NCBI RefSeq assembly: GCF_029407905.1 | Contig: NC_073627.1 | Location: forward strand, 162,755,697-162,819,696 | Direction of reading: 5' to 3' | Source of the DNA: Bubalus kerabau | Taxonomy: Eukaryota > Chordata > Mammalia > Artiodactyla > Bovidae | Length of the DNA stretch: 64,000 bases | Shown: in pieces, positions 47,215-60,400 of the stretch | Layout of the letters: each line of letters opens with the position of its first letter | Numbering within the stretch: position 1 is the stretch's first letter | Notes under the pieces: model-generated | Seen by the model: only the letters and a program-made list of their open reading frames with translations | Databases searched by the model: none | What the model was told of the DNA's origin: nothing | Program-made: the position numbers and the translations under genes

Positions 47215-47800
47215 GAAAACTTTTCCCCTAAGATCAGGAAAAAGACAAGGATGCCCCACTGACAACTTTTATCCACATAGTACTGCAAGTCCTAGCCAGA
47301 GGAATTAGGCAAGGAAAAGAGGCATCCAAATAGGAAACCAAGAAGTAAAACTGTCACTATTCTCAGATACATGATATTATATATAGAAAACCCTCAAGAC
47401 TCCATCAAAAACTCTTAGAATAAATGAATTCAATAAAGCTACAGGATACAAAATCAGCATGAAAAAACCTATTGTATTTCTTTATGTTAATAATAAACCA
47501 GCAGAAAGAGAAATTAAGGAAATAATGTCATTTACAGTTGCATCAAAAAGAATAAAATTTCTAGGAATAGATTTAACCAAGGAGGTGAAAGATATGCATA
47601 TTGAAAAGAGGACATTGAAGAAGACACATCTGTGACAACATGGATGGGCCTTGAGGGCATTATGCTAAGTGAAATAAACAGGACAGAGAAAGCAACTACA
47701 ATATAATCTCTATTATATGTGAAATCTTAAAGAAAAATCAAGCTCAGAGATACAGGGAACAAATTGATAGCTGCCAGAAGTAGGAGGCAGCAGGGTGGGG
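47215..47800 (+). mobile_element. L1 ORF2 / 3' fragments
   Basis: RT-region remnant (ccagaggaattaggcaagg; ctcagatacatgatattat) followed by 3' L1 sequence (catggatgggccttgagggc). The polymerase motif is destroyed. Confidence 0.72.
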
Positions 47801-48202
47801 TGGGAGAAATGGGTGAAGAGGATCAAAAGGCAAAAAGAAAAGGAAAAAGGACTGGATGTAAACTGAGAGTTAACAGACTCAAGAGAGTGCATGGCTGCAG
47901 GCTTTAGCACAGGGACGGGGGAGGGTTTTGGGGGGGCTGGTTAAAATGTCTCTTGCTTGCTCTTGGTTCTCAGTGTCATGGTAGGTGATGAGGCTGGGGG
48001 TTCACAGGACCTCCACCCGCCCGAGTCATCAGTTGCATCCAATCTGCCTTGGGTTCTCTCTGGCAGCTCCCCTCCCCAGGACCAGCTTAGACTCCCCTCT
48101 CCCCTAGTTGGACTGTTACCAAAAGACCTGCCTCAGGCCTCAGGGGTCAAGGGACAAAGTGTACATTTTTTTTTTTAAATTTTTAAATTAAAAACAAAAC
48201 AC

Positions 48203-48330
48203 GGGGATTCCCCGGTGTCCAGTGGTTAGGACTCTGTGCTTCCACTGCAGGGGCACAAGTTTGCTCCCTGTTCATGGAGCTAAGTTCCCACATGCCATAA
48301 GGCAGCCAAAAAATAAAATGAAACAAACAA
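48203..48330 (+). mobile_element. CHR-type SINE
   Basis: ggattccccggtgtccagtg to aaataaaatgaaacaaac. Confidence 0.78.
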
Positions 48331-48341
48331 AAATCTTTCTC

Positions 48342-48631
48342 CGACTTCCCTGGTGGTCCAGGGGTTAAGAGTCTGCTTGGCAAAGCAGGGACAGGGATTC
48401 GATCCCTGCTCCGAGAAGATTCCATATGCTTTGAGGCAACTAAGCTTCTGCACCACAACTTCTGAAGCCTGCGCTCTAGAGCCTGTACTCCACAACCAGA
48501 GAAGCCTCGGCAATAAGAAGCCTGCCCACCAGGACCGGAGAGCAGCCCCTGCTCTCCTCAACTAGAGAACAGCCAGTGCGCAGCAATGAAGACCTGGCAC
48601 AGCCAGAAATAAATTAATTAATTAAAAAAAT
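48342..48631 (+). mobile_element. CHR-1-type SINE
   Basis: gacttccctggtggtccagg through aaataaattaattaatt. Confidence 0.82.
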
Positions 48632-49382
48632 TTTTCCAAACAAAACCCCAAACTTTCCTCAAGTCACACAGGGATTTATTGACTCTGGATGATCAGAACT
48701 CAGAGCTCTTAGTGGACATGTTGGTATTCTGGTCCACAATTAAAAAAAAGAAAAAAACAATCCAATACAGGGTCTGGCGGGGGGCACTGCTGTGACAACA
48801 TATACAAAAGCTCTTCCCCACCCTGGGCCCCCACCAGGCTTCTGAGGGGGTCAACTTCGAGAACACCTCTCAGGGCTGCCCAGCAGCCCAAGACAGATAC
48901 CCTTGTTTCCAGTCTGCGACATTCTGACAGGAAGCAGGCCTGTGGTGCTTCCTGTCCAGAAAGCAAAGGCAGAGAGGGATTTAACTCCTTTTGGAACCAG
49001 GCTCACCTGTGAGTAGATTATTCCTTTCAGTGGGAGAGGTTTTCATAATAAGGGTTCCTTTCTCTTTTATGTTGCATGACTAAATCTGAAAGGTGCTGTA
49101 ACAGACTTTGATGGAACCTTTTTTTAAAAAGCAAACTATTTGTACTTGCCTTGCTGTCGTAAGTACTCACACCCTCGTAGGATAGAGAGCCCAGCACCAG
49201 TGAAGTATGGGGGACAGACTTGGGCTCGGGAACAGCAGTATGGAGTCCATGGGAAGAGCTCACACATATCAGAGACCCTCTGGGAGGTGAGAGGAAGAGT
49301 AGAAGAAGATACTGGGAACCCTGAGGAGTGAATGCTACCTTTTTAGGTACCATCAAAGGCAGTATGCTACCTTTTTAAAAAT
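48632..49382. other. No gene seen
   Basis: Unique DNA between SINEs; the minus-strand open stretches lack splice context and similarity to any family I recognise. Confidence 0.45.
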
Positions 49383-49901
49383 AGATTTTATTTAAATGCC
49401 AGTATGTATTGATTTGTCTGCCTTGGGTCTTTGTTTCAGCAGGGGGGATCTTCCTTCCATCCTGTGGGTTTCTTTCCTTGTAGTGCATGCACTCTCTAGT
49501 TGTGGAGGGCAGGACTCAGTAGTTGGGGGTGTGCCAGCTCAGTAGCTTGAGGCATGTGGGATTTTCGGGGAAGGCGATGGCACCCCGCTCCAGTACTCTT
49601 GCCTAGAAAATCCCATGGACGGAGGAGCCTGGTAGGCTGCAGTCCATGGGGTCGCAAAGAGTTGGACACGACTGAGCGACTTCACTTTCAGTTTTCACTT
49701 TCATGCATTGGAGAAGGAAATGGCAACCCACTCCAGTGTTCTTGCCTGGAGAATCCAAGGGACGGGGGGAGCCTAGTGGGCTGCCATCTATGGGGTCACA
49801 CAGAGTTGGACACGACTGAAGCGACTTAGCAGCGTCAGGGATCAAACTGGAGATCCCTGCATTGGAAGGCAGATTATTAACCACTGAAGCACCAGGGAAA
49901 T
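49383..49901 (-). mobile_element. CHR-1-type SINE split by a Bov-A2
   Basis: Left part 49383-49563 (ttgggtctttgtttcagcag) and right part about 49836-49901 (aaccactgaagcaccaggga) are one minus-strand element interrupted at 49566-49835. Confidence 0.78.
49566..49835 (+). mobile_element. Bov-A2 dimeric SINE
   Basis: Two plus-strand Bov-A halves (ggggaaggcgatggcacc; cattggagaaggaaatggca) ending cgacttagcagc. Confidence 0.9.
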
Positions 49902-50326
49902 CCTGATTTGGTAACTTGTTGATCCTGGCAAACTAGAGAGATGGGACAGTCCAGGGTGACTTGGACCCTTCTCTGAGCCTGATGATAGGAAGTGCTGCAT
50001 TGCCTCAATGTGAATGGTGAGCCCAGTTTGTGAAATCAGAGACATTCAGAGTTGTTAACATAAAATAGGACTTGGTGGATGTATTCATCTGCAAATAAAG
50101 TGTTTCAACTACATAGTCACAGCCAGGCCACCTTCTTTCTCCTGGATGCCACTTATATTGGGGCCGGGAGTTATTCACCAGACTCCAAAATGTTCTGTTG
50201 GGTAGAACTTCAGGTTTATAAAATAAAAGTGACAAAAGTAAACTTATAAACCGTGTTAATGATACTTCAGATCTTTGAAAAGTAGAGTTCACAACAGGAA
50301 AATATGGTGTGTATCCTTTGCCTTTG

Positions 50327-50532
50327 GGGGCTTCCCTGGTGACTCAGTGGTAAAGAATCCACCTGCCAACGCAGGAGACTTGAGTTCCATCCTTGGGTCG
50401 GGAAGATCCCCTGGAGAAGAGAATGGCAACCCACTCCAGTATTCTTACATGGGAAATCCCATGGACAGAGGAGCCTGGCGGGCCACAGTCCATGGGCTCG
50501 CAAAAGAGTTGGCCATGACTTAGCAACTAAAC
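50327..50532 (+). mobile_element. Bov-tA SINE
   Basis: gggcttccctggtgactcag through ggccatgacttagcaactaa. Confidence 0.89.
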
Positions 50533-51129
50533 AACAATTCTTTGCCTTTAAATAAATACTTACTTATAATTCTGTAGTAAAGTGATTATTAACACTATTT
50601 ATATGAGATAGGCCCAGGGCAAAAAGGTTCACCAGGTTTGTCTCATTTCCTAAGTACTTAAATCTCAGAAAGTGCAAGTGAGTCTGGCAACCTACTCATT
50701 TTTCTAACAATTCAAGATTTCTTAGTTGACCCATCACTCCCCTACAGTACAGTACAGGGCACCTCTTGGATCTCCTTCTTGGCTGTCCATGTTCTCTGGC
50801 CTCCTTGGGGCCCTGGTCAATGAAGGGCGGGGCGGGGAGGAGCAGAAGCTGGGAGTGGGCAGAAGGCAGTAGTTAGAAGACAGGTGGTTCATTCCTTTTT
50901 TCAACCCGTGGGGCATTAGGACCTGGCTGGAACGCAGATTCTGAGTCTCTCCGGCACGTGGGAGGTGCCCTGCCCCCCCCCTCCCAAAGGCACAGACCTG
51001 CCTGGCGCTGAATGAAAAACCGGGTCACATGCTGTTCGCTGGCGGAAATTCCCCTTTTGGTAAAGCCCGGGCTCCTCTCCTGAGCCACGCGTGATTGGTT
51101 GGAAGTGGTAATGATTATATCAGCAAGCA

Positions 51130-51273
51130 CTGGCTCATTCGCTACCGCGGGTGACGCGATCCCAGGGCGGGGTGGTATAAAAGTAGAGGCACGCTCAGAT
51201 TAAACAGCAGAGCTCCCCTCCGCGCAGCTCTCAGGGTTAATCTCGCGCCCCACGAAACACACTTTCATTTCTG
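51130..51273 (+). promoter_or_regulatory. TATA-containing GC-rich promoter of the TNFRSF10-like gene
   Basis: A GC box (gggcgggg, 51165-51172) lies three bases before TATAAAAG at 51176-51183. That predicts a start site near 51205-51215 and a 5' UTR of about 60-70 bases before ATG 51274. CpG density is high from about 51140 to 51560. The paralogous promoter near 28.5 kb shows no TATA box. Confidence 0.65.
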
Positions 51274-51456
51274 ATGGCTCTGGAGGCTGTCACCCCGCGG
51301 CAACCTGGACAGCGAACGCTCCCCGACCGCACCGTGCAGCGGGGACAGAGGGCAGCGGCCGCCTCGAGCTCCCGGGCAGGGTGCACCCAGGGCCCCAGGC
51401 CTCGACTCCGGGGCCCCTGGGCTCTCATCTTCACCGTCTTCGGTGTCTTGCTGTTG
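51274..51456 (+). CDS. TNFRSF10: TNFRSF10-like exon 1 (start and signal peptide)
   Basis: There are 61 codons from ATG 51274 to a gtgagt donor in phase 0. The N-terminus (MALEAVTPRQ, TLPDRTVQRG) is Arg/Pro/Ala-rich like human TRAIL-receptor leaders, followed by the hydrophobic segment. The start was chosen because it is the first ATG after the TATA box, lies in a CpG-rich segment, and is matched at the protein level by the paralogous exon at 28703. Confidence 0.85.
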
Positions 51457-54400
51457 GTGAGTTCCCGCCGCGAGTCCCGGCTCCAAAAGGCGCTCTTGGT
51501 GGCCCGGAAAAGGCCCGGGCGCGCCTGGCTGGGCAAATCCTGGTAGGACCCGCCCGGCCAAGTCCAATACGCGGCGTGTTGGTGGGGGGCGCTAGAGTAA
51601 GGACCCCTGGCGTCTACTTGCTGCCTGGAAGATCTGGCTCCTTGGAGAACCTGACCTCTGGATTGGCCCCAGGCCCAGCGAGCATCAGATCGTCATTTCT
51701 TTCCTTTCCCTTCCCTTTTCCCTCTGCCGACTCTCCTCTTTTCTCTCTCTTTTGCTATTTTGCACTGCATGTATCTTCTAAAACGTGTCCTTTGTAAATC
51801 ATTAAGTGTAGGCTCCATCTTCCCCCCTCCACTGCCTTAAGCACCCTTAACATTTCCTTTTCTCTGAAAGGAGAACAACTTCAAAATTGCTTCCAGCTCC
51901 TTACACTTTATGAATAGAAACCACCAATCAACTCAGCTTGGGTCAGAGTCTCACCACTTTCTTTCAGAGGGGAGTTGGAGGCTCTGGGTGTGGTTCAGCG
52001 CTGCTGCTGCTGCTAAGTCGCTTCACTCCTGTCCAACTCTGTGCGACCCCATAGACGGCAGCCCACCAGGCTTTCCCGTCCCTGAGTGTGCATTTTTAAG
52101 AAACTCACCATGGGGAAAAATGTGCACACTTGGCACCGCTTTCTTGCATTGTTTGAGGCTCTTTTCAAAGCTGCTTAGAGGGTCAAAGGAAAAAAAAAAA
52201 AATTAAGGGTCTAACAAAGTTACAGAAATCGTGAAAATAGGCATCTTTCATTGAACAAATTAGTACCAAAAATCTGGAAAGAAATAGCATTTTGTATTCA
52301 CAAGAAGTCTAGAATTCGTTTTTAAAGTATCGGTTTGTAATAGGTAGGACTCATGTTGAACACTACTTGATGAATGGGTCTGGGTGCCTGTCAAGTATCC
52401 AGTGTAGCCATGTGCATTGTCTGTTGGGTAACTCCTTAGAAGTGGAATTGCTGGGTCAGTGGGTTAGATGATTTTACACTTTTGCCTAGATAATGACAAA
52501 CTGTTCTCCCAAAGAAGACTGGACCATTTTAAGTCACACCAGGAGTCCACAAGGGTGCCCTATTTCCCTGCACCCTTGCACACTGAGCTCAAACAGTAAA
52601 GGATCTGCCTGTGATGCAGGAGACCAGGGTTCAATCCCTGGGTTGGGAAGTTCCTATTGAGAAGGGAATGGCAATCCACTCCAGTACTCTTGCCTGGAGA
52701 ATTCCACAGACAGAGAAGCCTGGCGGGCTACTGTCCATGGGATCGCAAAGAGTCGGAGACGACTGAGCGACTAACGCACACACGCACTTGCACACTGAAC
52801 TTTAACACTTTCCCAGTCTAAGAAGTAAAGATGGGGCACCATAGTGTCATGGTTTTGATTCTTCCATTCCAGTAGAGTGTTTCAAGGATCCGTGAGATTG
52901 CTGAGACTGGGAGTGGATAACCAGGAGACCCCAGGTTAGGACATAGGGGAGGGCACAAAAATTCAGACAATAAAAGAGCTAACAAAAATCTTTACACAAA
53001 TTCTTTCGGACAACAGGAGTTCTTCACTAGTTCTTCTAAGGCCAACATAACCCTAATACCTAAACCTAACAGAAACATTTGAAAAGAAGAAAAAATACTT
53101 TTAAATACCCTTCCTAAAAACAGAGGCAAAATTCCTTTACAAAGCAAATAGTTAACTAAATTCTAGATCTTTAAAAACTATGGCAGAAACCATCACATAA
53201 AGTAACTATCCTCTAATTAAAAATTTAAAACACACACACACAAACCAGTGTAAAGGAGAAAAGCTGTATGAACAGCTTAACAGATGCAGAAAAAGAATTT
53301 GAACTGACACTTAACCCCCTGTAATGAAAAGGGGAAAGTGTTAGTTGCTCAATCGTGTCCCAACAATTTGCAACCCCATGGACTGTAGCCTGCCAGGCTC
53401 CTCTGTCCATGGAATTCTCTAGGCAAGAATACTGGAGTGGATTGCCATTCCCTTCTCCAGGGCATCTTCCTGACGCAGGGATTGAACCTGGGTCTCCTGC
53501 ATTGCAGGCAGATTCTTTACTGTCAGAAAAAAGTCTCATTTTATCAGGGTAGAAAGGACCTTCCTCCATATGATGAAGGCCACTCCCTCTTGGAGTCACA
53601 TTAGAGACTAGGATAACTGAGGAAGGGGCATGAGGGAATGTGTTGAAGCAAGCTAATTTCCATGATCTAGATAGACGATTTGGATTTCCCAAGTGTATGC
53701 ATTAAAAAAAAAACAAAAAAAAACTCTTTGAATGGTACCCTTAAGATTGTGCATGTCTTTCTTTGGAAATCTTTTTTTTTTTTTTTCTTTTTAAACTTTA
53801 CATAACTGTATTAGTTTTGTCAAATATCAAAATGAATCTGCCACAGGTATACATGTGTTCCCTGTCCTGAACCCTCCTCCCTCCTCCCTCCCCATTCCAT
53901 CCCTCTGGGTCGTCCCAGTGCACCAGCCCCAAGCATCCAGTATCGTGCATCGAACCTGGACTGGCAACTCGTTTCATACATGATATTTTACATGTTTCAA
54001 TGCCATTCTCCCAAATCTTCCCACCCTCTCCCTCTCTCACAGAGTCCATAAGACTGTTCTATATATCAGTGTCTCTTTTGCTGTCTCGTACACAGGGTTA
54101 TTGTTACCATCTTTCTAAATTCCATATATATGCGTTAGTATACTGTATTGGTGTTTTTCTTTCTGGCTTACTTCACTCTGTATAATAGGCTCCAGTTTCA
54201 TCCACCTCATTAGAACTGATTCAAATGTATTCTTTTTAATGGCTGAGTAATACTCCATTGTGTATATGTACCAAAGCTTTCTTATCCATTCATCTGCTGA
54301 TGGACATCTAGGTTGCTTCCATGTCCTGGCTACTATAAACAGTGCTGCGATGAACATTGGGGTACACGTGTCTCTTTCCCTTCTGGTTTCCTCAGTGTGT

Positions 54401-57400
54401 ATGCCCAGCAGTGGGATTGCTGTGTCATAAGGCAGGTCTATTTCCAGTTTCTTAAGGAATCTCCACACTGTTCTCCATAGTGGCTGTACTAGTTTGCATT
54501 CCCACCAACAGTGTAAGAGGGTTCCCTTTTCTCCACACCCTCTCCAGCATTTATTACTTGTAGACTTTTGGATCGCAGCCATTCTGACTGGTGTGAAATG
54601 GTACCTCATAGTGGTTTTGATTTGCATTTCTCTGATAATGAGTGATGTGGAGCATCTTTTCATGTGTTTGTTAGCCATCTGTATGCCTTCTTTGGAGAAA
54701 TGTCTATTTAGTTCTTCGGCCCATTTTTTGATTGGGTCATTTATTTTTCTGGAGTTGAGCTGTAGGAGTTGCTTGTATATTTTTGAGATGAGTTGTTTGT
54801 CAGTTGCTTCATTTGCTATTATTTTCTCCCATTCTGAAGGCTGTCTTTTCACCTTGCTAATAGTTTCCTTTGATGTGCAGAAGCTTTTAAGGTTAATTAG
54901 GTCCCATTTATTTATTTTTGCTTTTATTTCCAATATTCTGGGAGGTGGGTCATAGAGGATCCTGCTGTGATGTATGTCAGAGAGTGTTTTGCCTATGTTC
55001 CCCTCTAGGAGTTTTATAGTTTCTGGTCTTACGTTGAGATCTTTAATCCATTTTGAGTTTATTTTTGTGTATGGTGTTAGAAAGTGTTCTAGTTTCATTC
55101 TTTTACAAGTGGTTGACCAGAGTTCCCAGCACCACTTGTTAAAGAGATTGTCTTTAATCCATTGTATATTCTTGCCTCCTTTGTCAAAGATAAGGTGTCC
55201 ATATGTGCGTGGATTTATCTCTGGGCTTTCTATTTTGTTCCATTGATCTATATTTCTGTCTTTGTGCCAGTACCATACTGTCTTGATAACTGTGGCTTTG
55301 TAGTAGAGCCTGAAGTCAGGTAGGTTGATTCCTCCAGTTCCATTCTTCTTTCTCAAGATCGCTTTGGCTATTCGAGCTTTTTTGTTTTTCCATACAAATT
55401 GTGAAATTATTTGTTCTAGCTCTGTGAAGAATGCTGTTGGTAGCTTGATAGGGATTGCATTGAATCTATAGATTGCTTTGGGTAGTATACTCATTTTCAC
55501 TATATTGATTCTTCCAATCCATGAACATGGTATATTTCTCCATCTGTTAGTGTCCTCTTTGATTTCTTTCACCAGTGTTTTATAGTTTTCTATATATAGG
55601 TCTTTAGTTTCTTTAGGTGGATATATTCCTAAGTATTTTATTCTTTCCGTTGCAATGGTGAATGGAATTGTTTCCTTAATTTCTCTTTCTGTTTTCTCAT
55701 TATTAGTGTATAGGAATGCAAGGGATTTCTGTGTGTTGATTTTATATCCTGCAACTTTACTATAGTCATTGATTAGTTCTAGTAATTTTCTGGTGGAGTC
55801 TTTAGGGTTTTCTATGTAGAGGATCATGTCATCTGCAAACAGTGAGAGCTTTACTTTTTCTTTTCCAATTTGGATTCCTTTTATTTCTTTTTCTGTTCTG
55901 ATTGCTGTGGCTAAAACTTCCAAAACTATGTTGAATAGTAATGGTGAAAGTGGGCACCCTTGTCTTGTTCCTGACTTTAGAGGAAATGCTTTCAATTTTT
56001 CACCATTGAGGATAATGTTTGCTGTGGGTTTGTCATATATAGCTTTGATTATGTTGAGGTATGTTCCTTCTATTCCTGCTTTCTGGAGAGTTTTGATCAT
56101 AAATGAATGTTGAATTTTGTCAAAGGCTTTCTCTGCATCTATTGAGATAATCATATGGTTTTTATTTTTCAATTTGTTAATGTGGTGTATTACATTGATT
56201 GATTTGCGGATATTGAAGAATCCTTGCACATTGATTGATTTGCGGATATTGAAGAATCCTTGCATCCCTGGGATAAAGCCCACTTGGTCATGGTGTATGA
56301 TCTTTTTAATGTGTTGTTGGATTCTGATTGCTAGAATTTTGTTAAGGATTTTTGCATCTATGTTCATCAGTGATATTGGCCTGTAGTTTTCTTTTTTTGT
56401 GGGATCTTTGTCAGGTTTTGGTATTAGGGTGATGGTGGCCTCATAGAATGAGTTTGGAAGTTTACCATCCTCTGCAATTTTCTGGAAGAGTTTGAGCAGG
56501 ATAGGTGTTAGCTCTTCTCTAAATTTTTGGTAGAATTCAGCTGTGAAGCCATCTGGACCTGGGCTTTTGTTTGCTGGAAGATTTTTGATTACAGTTTCAA
56601 TTTCCGTGCTTGTGATGGGTCTGTTAAGATTTTCTATTTCTTCCTGGTCGAGTTTTGGAAAGTTGTACTTTTCTAAGAATTTGTCCATTTCTTCCTCGTT
56701 GTCTATTTTATTGGCATATAATTGTTGATAGTAGTCTCTTATGATCCTTTGTATTTCTGTGTTGTCTGTTGTGATCTCTCCATTTTCATTTCTAATTTTA
56801 TTGATTTGATTTTTCTCCCTTTGTTTCTTGATGAGTCTGGCTAATGGTTTGTCAATTTTATTTATCCTTTCAAAGAACCAGCTTTTGGTTTTGTTGATTT
56901 TTGCTATGGTCTCTTTTGTTTCTTTTGCATTTATTTCTGCTCTAAGTTTTAAGATTTCTTTCCATCTACTAACCCTGGGGTTCTTCATTTCTTCCTTTTC
57001 TAGTTGCTTTAGGTGTAGAGTTAGGTTATTTATTTGACTTTTTTCTTGTTTCTTGAGGTGTGCCTGTATTGCTATGAACTTTCCCCTTAGGACTGCTTTT
57101 ACCGTGTCCCACAGGTTTTGGGTTGTTGTGTTTTCATTTTCATTCGTTTCTATGCAAATTTTGATTTCTTTTTTGATTTCTTCTGTGATTTGTTGGTTAT
57201 TCAGCAGCGTGTTGTTCAGCCTCCATATGTTGGATTTTTTAATAGTTTTTCTCCTGTAATTGAGATCTAATCTTACTGCATTGTGGTCAGAAAAGATGCT
57301 TGGAATGATTTCTATTTTTTTGAATTTACCAAGGCTAGCTTTATGGCCCAGGATGTGATCTATCCTGGAGAAGGTTCCATGTGTGCTTGAGAAGAAGGTG

Positions 57401-60400
57401 AAATTCATTGTTTTGGGATGAAATGTCCTATAGATATCAATTAGGTCTAACTGGTCTGTTGTATCGTTTAAAGTTTGTGTTTTCTTGTTAATTTTCTGTT
57501 TAGTTGATCTATCCATTGGTGTGAGTGGGGTATTAAAGTCTCCCACTATTATTGTGTTATTGTTAATTTCTTCTTTCATACTTGTTAGCATTTGTCTTAC
57601 ATACTGCGGTGCTCCCGTGTTGGGTGCATATATATTTATAATTGTTATATCTTCTTCTTGGATTGATCCTTTGATCATTATGTAGTGACCATCTTTGTCT
57701 CTTTTCACAGTCTTTGTTTTAAAGTCTATTTTATCTGATATGAGTATTGCTACTCCTGCTTTCTTTTGGTCCCTATTTGCATGGAAAATCTTTTTCCAGC
57801 CCTTCACTTTCAGTCTGTATGTGTCCCCTGTTTTGAGGTGGGTCTCTTGTAGACAACATATGTAGGGGTCTTGTTTTTGTATCCATTCAGCCAGTCTTTG
57901 TCTTTTGGTTGGGGCATTCAACCCATTTACATTTAAGATAATTACTGATAAGTATGACCCCGTTGCCATTTCCTTTATTGTTTTGGGTTCGAATTTATAC
58001 ACCATTTTTGTGCTTCCTGTCTAGAGAATATCCTTTAGTATTTGTTGGAGAGCTGGTTTGGTGGTGCAGAATTCTCTCAGCTTTTGCTTGTCTGAAACGC
58101 TTTTGATTTCTCCTTCATACTTGAATGAGATCCTTGCTGGGTACAATAATCTGGAAATCTTAACATTGAAGTAAACTGTAAAGAAATATTGACCTCGAGT
58201 TACTGACATAATGTTGATGTATTAAGAGTTACAGATATGAATTTCATCATAAAAATAAGACACTTAGAATGGCCAGAGGGGGATGGTTAGAGAAAGAAAT
58301 ATGTGATACACCTAAGTTACAGAACTTAGGTGCTGAGCATGTAAGAGTTTAGTGAATGAATCTTAGAACTTTGTTGGATGTTTGAAACTGTTCGTAACAA
58401 AACAATGAGGGAGAGAGTCTGTGAGAGGAGAACCAGGGAAGAAAGGAAGGCATAGGATTGTTAGGGCCGGGAAAGGAGAGTCCACCAATTTGGGGTGACT
58501 CGGAGGAGGCCCAGACTGGGGAAGGGATGATTAGGGGACACATATGAGCTTAGCTGTCCCCAAATACTTAACAGGTGGCATTTTATCTTGTTTAGATCCA
58601 GGCAGTTGAACTGGGCTCAACATAAGCTGTTTCCACTTCAACTTTGTTTTTCTTTCTTTTTTTTCCTCTTCATGTCACTTTCTACTTTAAATCACTCCCA
58701 GATTAAGTTACAAAACTATACAAAACCCTTTGTTTCCTGTATCATCTGAAACATAGCTGCTGACATGACAGATCCCATGACTGGACACTTGAATGTATAT
58801 TTCCCACAAATGAGGACAGTCTTCCCCCAAATGACAATACAATCCTGAACATCAGAACACTATCATCAACACATTAATCCTGGTGGAAGCCTCAGGCTCC
58901 AGTGATTTCAGACTGGCCCCATTGTGTCATTTTTAGCACAGCTGCTAACTGCTGCTGCTAAGTCGCTTCAGTCGTGTCCGACTCTGTGCGACCCCATAGA
59001 CGGCAGCCCATCAGGCTCCCCGGTCCCTAGGGTTCTCCAGGCAAGAACACTGGAATGGGTTGCCATTTCCTTCTCCAATGCATGAAAGCGAAAAGTGAAA
59101 GTGAACTCGCTCAGTCGTGTCTGACTGTTAGCGACCCCCTGGACTGCAGCCCACCAGGCTCCTCCATCCATGGGATTTTCCAGGCAAGAGTACTGGAGTG
59201 GGGTGCCATTGCCTTCTCTGTTTTAGCAGAGAGACTTGGCTAAAAGCCCTGTATTGCTATTTCTTCTTTCTCCATGTGATTCTGGTATTTTGTGGAACAC
59301 TGACAGCTTCCTTTTGGGGACCGCTTGTTGGATTAAAGCCACAAATCCATTACTCAGTATGTGATTCTATATCCTGATTATGAAAAATTGTATGCATGAC
59401 AGAACCCTCATTTGTGAAAATGTGTGTGTGTGTGTGCACGCACATGTGAGAAAGAAAGAGAGAGCCTAAGAATATTCACACATATGGTCAAATAGAAGTC
59501 AAGACACAAAATAATGGATGCTTTCTCTAATCAAGGGGATCTTTATGGTTTCTGTATTCTTATAAAAAAAATTTTCCTTGCCCATACTTTCTGGGCTTCC
59601 CAGGTGGTGCTAGTGGTAAAGAACCAGCCTGCCAACACAGGAGATGCAAGAGACTGAAGTTTGATCCCTGGGTCGGGAAGATCCACTGGAGGAGGAAATG
59701 GCAGCTCACTGCAAAATTCTTGCTGGGAGAATCCTATGGACAGAGGAGCCTGATGGGCTACAGTCCATGGGGTTGCAAAGAGTTGGACGTATCTGAGCAC
59801 ATACTTTCTGGAATAAACATATTTTAAGAGGAAGGAATACAGGGGAAAATTAAATGTACATTACTTGCTGGCACAAAAGGCCAAAGAACAAATATGAATG
59901 AGAGTTTAGAGCTGGGAAGAAAGGTCCCAGTTCTGTTTCATTTGCAGGTAGTGGTCAAGGAAATGGGGGGTGGATCCTAGAAGGGGTGAGAGTGTGGAAG
60001 CCACTCATGCCTGTCCCTGCTTTGTCTCCATAGGTCAAACCTGCTTCAGCCATGTCTGTAAGGAAGGATGAAATTCACCAGCAGTCATCAGCCGCACTGG
60101 AACGGAGCCCCCAGCAGAAGTTATGTCCACCAGGTAGATTCTAAGACTGGTCTCCAACCCTTGTCTTCATGTCTGTATATTTATTTTTGGCTGTGCGGAG
60201 GCTTTGTTGCTGCACGGGCTCTCTCTAGTTGTGGAGAGTGGGGCCTGCTCTCCAGTTGCGGTACTTGAGCTTCTCCCTGGGGGGCTTCTCCTGCTGCAGA
60301 GCACAGGCTCTCGGGTGCACGGGCTGCAGTAGTTGCAGCCTGTGTGCTCAGTAGTTGTGGCTCCTGAGCTGTAGAGTGCAGGCTCAGTATTTGTGACACG

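Larger units (their letters stand above)
53772..58151 (-). mobile_element. 5'-truncated L1 (LINE-1) with open ORF2 and target-site duplication
   Basis: The antisense L1 is about 4.4 kb. Its 3' poly-A tail appears as T runs at 53772-53794, and it is truncated inside ORF1, whose last ~40 codons (KQKLREFCTTKPALQQILKD, 58150-58021) remain. The 10-mer tggaaatctt flanks it at 53764-53773 and 58152-58161, a target-site duplication. The low number of disruptions marks it as young. It lies in intron 1 of the TNFRSF10-like gene in opposite orientation. Confidence 0.9.

Noticed and set aside
28874..51273. A complete second TNFRSF10 gene starting at exon 28703
   Set aside because: No forward counterparts of exons 2-6 were found in this interval; the only related exon is inverted and frameshifted.
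54494..54955. Plus-strand frames of 60-150 codons across 54-57.7 kb
   Set aside because: They are antisense shadows of the L1 ORF2.
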